Both the position numbers and the translations under genes were made by a program. A DNA stretch of 64,000 nucleotides from Croceicoccus gelatinilyticus (GTDB taxonomy: Bacteria; Pseudomonadota; Alphaproteobacteria; Sphingomonadales; Sphingomonadaceae): the NCBI RefSeq assembly GCF_018398395.1, contig NZ_JAHCBF010000008.1, positions 27,627 through 91,626 of the forward strand, read 5' to 3'. Each line of letters opens with the position of its first letter. The first letter of the stretch is position 1. The notes under the pieces were generated by a model. The model saw nothing but the letters and a program-made list of their open reading frames with translations, was not told the origin of the DNA and made no database searches. Below, piece by piece: positions 62,080 to 64,000 of the stretch.

Positions 62080-62652
62080 ATGCCTCCTGAAGCTGATCTC
62101 TTTGGTGATCCGCTGATAAGTCGATCGGCGGTCTTTAATGGACCGCGTGTCCGGCATGTTCTTACCCGCGAATGGGACACCAACCTGCCCCGGGCATTGG
62201 TGATCGGAAATAACCCCTCTACCGCTGGTAAGGATAGCGAGGACAACACATCGCATTGGTGGAACCGCTGGTTCATGCATTGGGGCTACGGCGCCTATGA
62301 TGCGATGAACCTCAATCCGTTCATCACGTCCGATCCTGCGGAAGCTCATCGCATCGCCGAAAACGCATGGACGGGGCCTAATTGGGATGATCGAGACGAG
62401 CTTCATCGCAATATCAGCGCTGTAGGCCGAGCAGCGAAAAAGGCTCACAAGGTCTTTGTGTGTTGGGGCGCAATTGCGCGCGACGATAAACTGATTGAGG
62501 CGGTTGTCGAAGCAATCCAGTGCGAAGAAGGGCCTGGGCCAGACTTATGGTGCTGGGGAAAAACTATGCACGGAGCCCCCATACACCCGATGGCTCGCGG
62601 CAAGCATCGTATAGACCCTTTCACTCCCGCAATCCTTTGGAGGGCGGCGTGA
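62080..62652 (+). CDS. DUF1643 protein
   Basis: 190 aa. VIGNNPSTAGKDSEDNT and DAMNLNPFITSDPAEAH match the DUF1643 landmarks (NPSTA, NLF-type), and FVCWGAIARDDKLIEA follows. The function is unknown; the family is common in mobile elements and beside defence genes. A ribosome site AAGGGA lies upstream of ATG 62080. Confidence 0.85.
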   Translation: MPPEADLFGDPLISRSAVFNGPRVRHVLTREWDTNLPRALVIGNNPSTAGKDSEDNTSHWWNRWFMHWGYGAYDAMNLNPFITSDPAEAHRIAENAWTGPNWDDRDELHRNISAVGRAAKKAHKVFVCWGAIARDDKLIEAVVEAIQCEEGPGPDLWCWGKTMHGAPIHPMARGKHRIDPFTPAILWRAA

Positions 62653-62765
62653 AATGGACTCGAGTATATTGCCCCCTTTAGGAGGGCATGAAATGCCTGC
62701 TTGTGGGACGCTCGATTGTAGTTTTCCTTGTGGTTTGACGAGCCATTGATGCCCACCTGAATTAC

Positions 62766-63890
62766 TCAATAGCCAAAGTATGATTCTGGCGATGTCACAG
62801 ATATGTCATTATCGCTATCGTCATCCAATGGTTTGTATCCATAAGAATTTGGATCAATATCGGGATTATTGGGGTGGCATAGATTCATATACAGATTGAT
62901 ATGATCCGCTTGAACGCCGAGACCAGTCGCAACATCCAACTCTTCGCCCACCCACTTATTTCCTTCGGTTTGGAAAATGAGTGTTGGCCTTGATGTCGAA
63001 CAAACGGCATAAACTATCTTTGAGTCATTCCACACGATATTTTTCAAGTCTTTTTCATTTTCAACAGCTTGAGGCTCACTGAATTGATCCAAAGACTTAA
63101 CAAGTTTTTCAGATCCATTAGATTTTACAACATTAAATTCGATGATCTTCACTAAACCACAGATGTCAGAATGATAGCACATGGAAACAGTTTTATTTAC
63201 TTTTTGTTGTGATTCATCTGATTGGCTGCCCGCTGATTCAAAAGAGTTTTGTTTTTCGGCTGCGTCAATTAAGGTAAGACTCTCTATCATTTGCTGCATC
63301 AAGAACAGAAGGGTTCTGCCAGTGGCTTCCTCGGGCCCTGCGGTCAGGCGAGTGGCCAATGCACCCTCCTTCGCGTCCTTACAGTCACTCAATGGGGTGG
63401 CGTTCGCGGTGCGGCTAAGCTCTAACCTCATGTCGCGATCTTCTCCGTTCTCTGTGGAACGCGCCCGAAAAATAATTCCTTTGTCCTCCTTCTCCCAAGA
63501 GGTTTTTGCTCCGTGATCCTGCATTGAATTTACGAGGAATGAGACGCGATGACCTAGACTTGTGGGATTTTTCGGGTCGCCGGCAAGTAGGCAGAGCTCA
63601 GAAAAGCCGTCATCATCGGTCCCAGAGGTATTAAATAGTGAATTTTTTAAGTTTTCTTTAAAGTACATAACTGATGGTATGCATATAATCATCAAAACTA
63701 TAAATAACGCATAACTTTTTAACTTATTTACGCTTGCTGGATGTTTAATTTTTTTACTCGTAATTACTTGATGGACCGTGGTAGTTTTATTTCTAATAGA
63801 TGCGATTTTGGAGGACAACTCTTCGTCTGTGAGGATGCCCTTTCGGTGCATTTCCACCAACTGTGCGATAAGGTCTTCGCTCTCGTCCAT
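62766..63890 (-). CDS. AT-rich SHOCT-like membrane protein, function unknown
   Basis: 374 aa. The N-terminus LIAQLVEMHRKGILTDEELSSKI resembles a short SHOCT domain. One helix near residue 56 (YALFIVLMIICIPSVMYF) anchors it. The rest is a polar domain with no known motif. The gene is far less GC-rich than the core, with many AAA/ATA codons, a sign of recent transfer. It sits between the DUF1643 gene and the IS end. Confidence 0.65.
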   Translation of the reverse strand: MDESEDLIAQLVEMHRKGILTDEELSSKIASIRNKTTTVHQVITSKKIKHPASVNKLKSYALFIVLMIICIPSVMYFKENLKNSLFNTSGTDDDGFSELCLLAGDPKNPTSLGHRVSFLVNSMQDHGAKTSWEKEDKGIIFRARSTENGEDRDMRLELSRTANATPLSDCKDAKEGALATRLTAGPEEATGRTLLFLMQQMIESLTLIDAAEKQNSFESAGSQSDESQQKVNKTVSMCYHSDICGLVKIIEFNVVKSNGSEKLVKSLDQFSEPQAVENEKDLKNIVWNDSKIVYAVCSTSRPTLIFQTEGNKWVGEELDVATGLGVQADHINLYMNLCHPNNPDIDPNSYGYKPLDDDSDNDISVTSPESYFGY

Positions 63891-63928
63891 CCTGTGCCCT
63901 CTTGGTTGATAATCGCCGGTCTATGCTA

Positions 63929-64000
63929 GGCTCAGGACCCATTGATCCGAGAGGCATGATCTGATTCAGGCTCCGCAAGGAGACTGAACATGAGCGACCT
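63929..64000 (+). mobile_element. Left end of an IS5-like element, truncated by the window edge
   Basis: GGCTCAGGACCC at 63929-63940 resembles an IS5/IS427-type terminal repeat, next to a CTA-like target. A transposase-like start ATGAGCGACCT (MSDL) with AAGGAG upstream begins at 63990 and is cut by the window edge. Confidence 0.55.
63990..64000 (+). CDS. Putative IS5-family transposase, 3' partial
   Basis: Only M-S-D-L is visible before the window ends. AAGGAG lies eight bases upstream of ATG 63990, and MSDL is a frequent start of IS5-family transposases. The call rests on this and the terminal-repeat-like sequence upstream. Confidence 0.4.

Overview
The window looks like chromosome from a high-GC alphaproteobacterium of the order Sphingomonadales (Novosphingobium/Erythrobacteraceae type). 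The evidence is the sequence character of RpoB/RpoC, the Kps-type capsule locus with its own Kdo genes, the XRE/DUF2975 pair, and the DUF3604-PpiC-HupE operon. The genus is inferred; no rRNA or complete tRNA gene was seen.

Layout. (1) Positions 1-18067 hold a group 2/ABC-dependent capsule locus. It has sugar- and sulfate-decorating enzymes (DUF115-like protein, GT8, FkbM methyltransferase with a discoidin domain, fucosyltransferase-like protein, two sulfotransferase-like proteins), the export machine KpsD-E-T-M, the Kdo supply genes kpsF-kpsU-kdsA, the Kdo-linker transferases kpsC and kpsS, and a phytanoyl-CoA dioxygenase-like protein. (2) Positions 18268-29762 hold rplJ-rplL on the minus strand and rpoB-rpoC on the plus strand. 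Between these blocks sits a small XRE regulator / DUF2975 / 45-aa peptide operon, and a 2-TM mini-gene lies between rpoB and rpoC. (3) Positions 29866-32503 encode a GGDEF-EAL protein and a 55-aa 2-TM protein. (4) Positions 32500-39575 carry a cecR-ybhGFSR-like ABC exporter operon with an added NodT-type outer-membrane factor. (5) Positions 39701-43368 carry a trimeric autotransporter adhesin and an ECF sigma/RskA pair. (6) Positions 43527-48561 hold a TetR gene divergent from DUF3604-PpiC-HupE, then a DUF411 protein.

(7) From about 48656 to beyond the window end lies an accessory island. Its left edge has a 14-nt match to the 3' end of a tRNA-Ser. Inside are a compact minus-strand set: MmeI-like DNA methyltransferase, a protein with a possible PUA-like N-terminus and a GIY-YIG-like C-terminus, a DinJ/YafQ toxin-antitoxin pair coupled to an SF2 helicase, a second GIY-YIG protein, and an HTH-like protein of unknown function. 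The island also has an SSB gene, two overlapping tyrosine integrases, a RelE/XRE toxin-antitoxin pair, a DUF1643 protein, an AT-rich SHOCT-like membrane protein, and the left end of an IS5-like element.

How the parts fit. The kps genes plausibly build and export a sulfated or methylated capsule on a Kdo linker. The methylase/helicase/two-GIY-YIG set is the best candidate for an undescribed restriction-type defence system; this is inferred from domains and gene order only.
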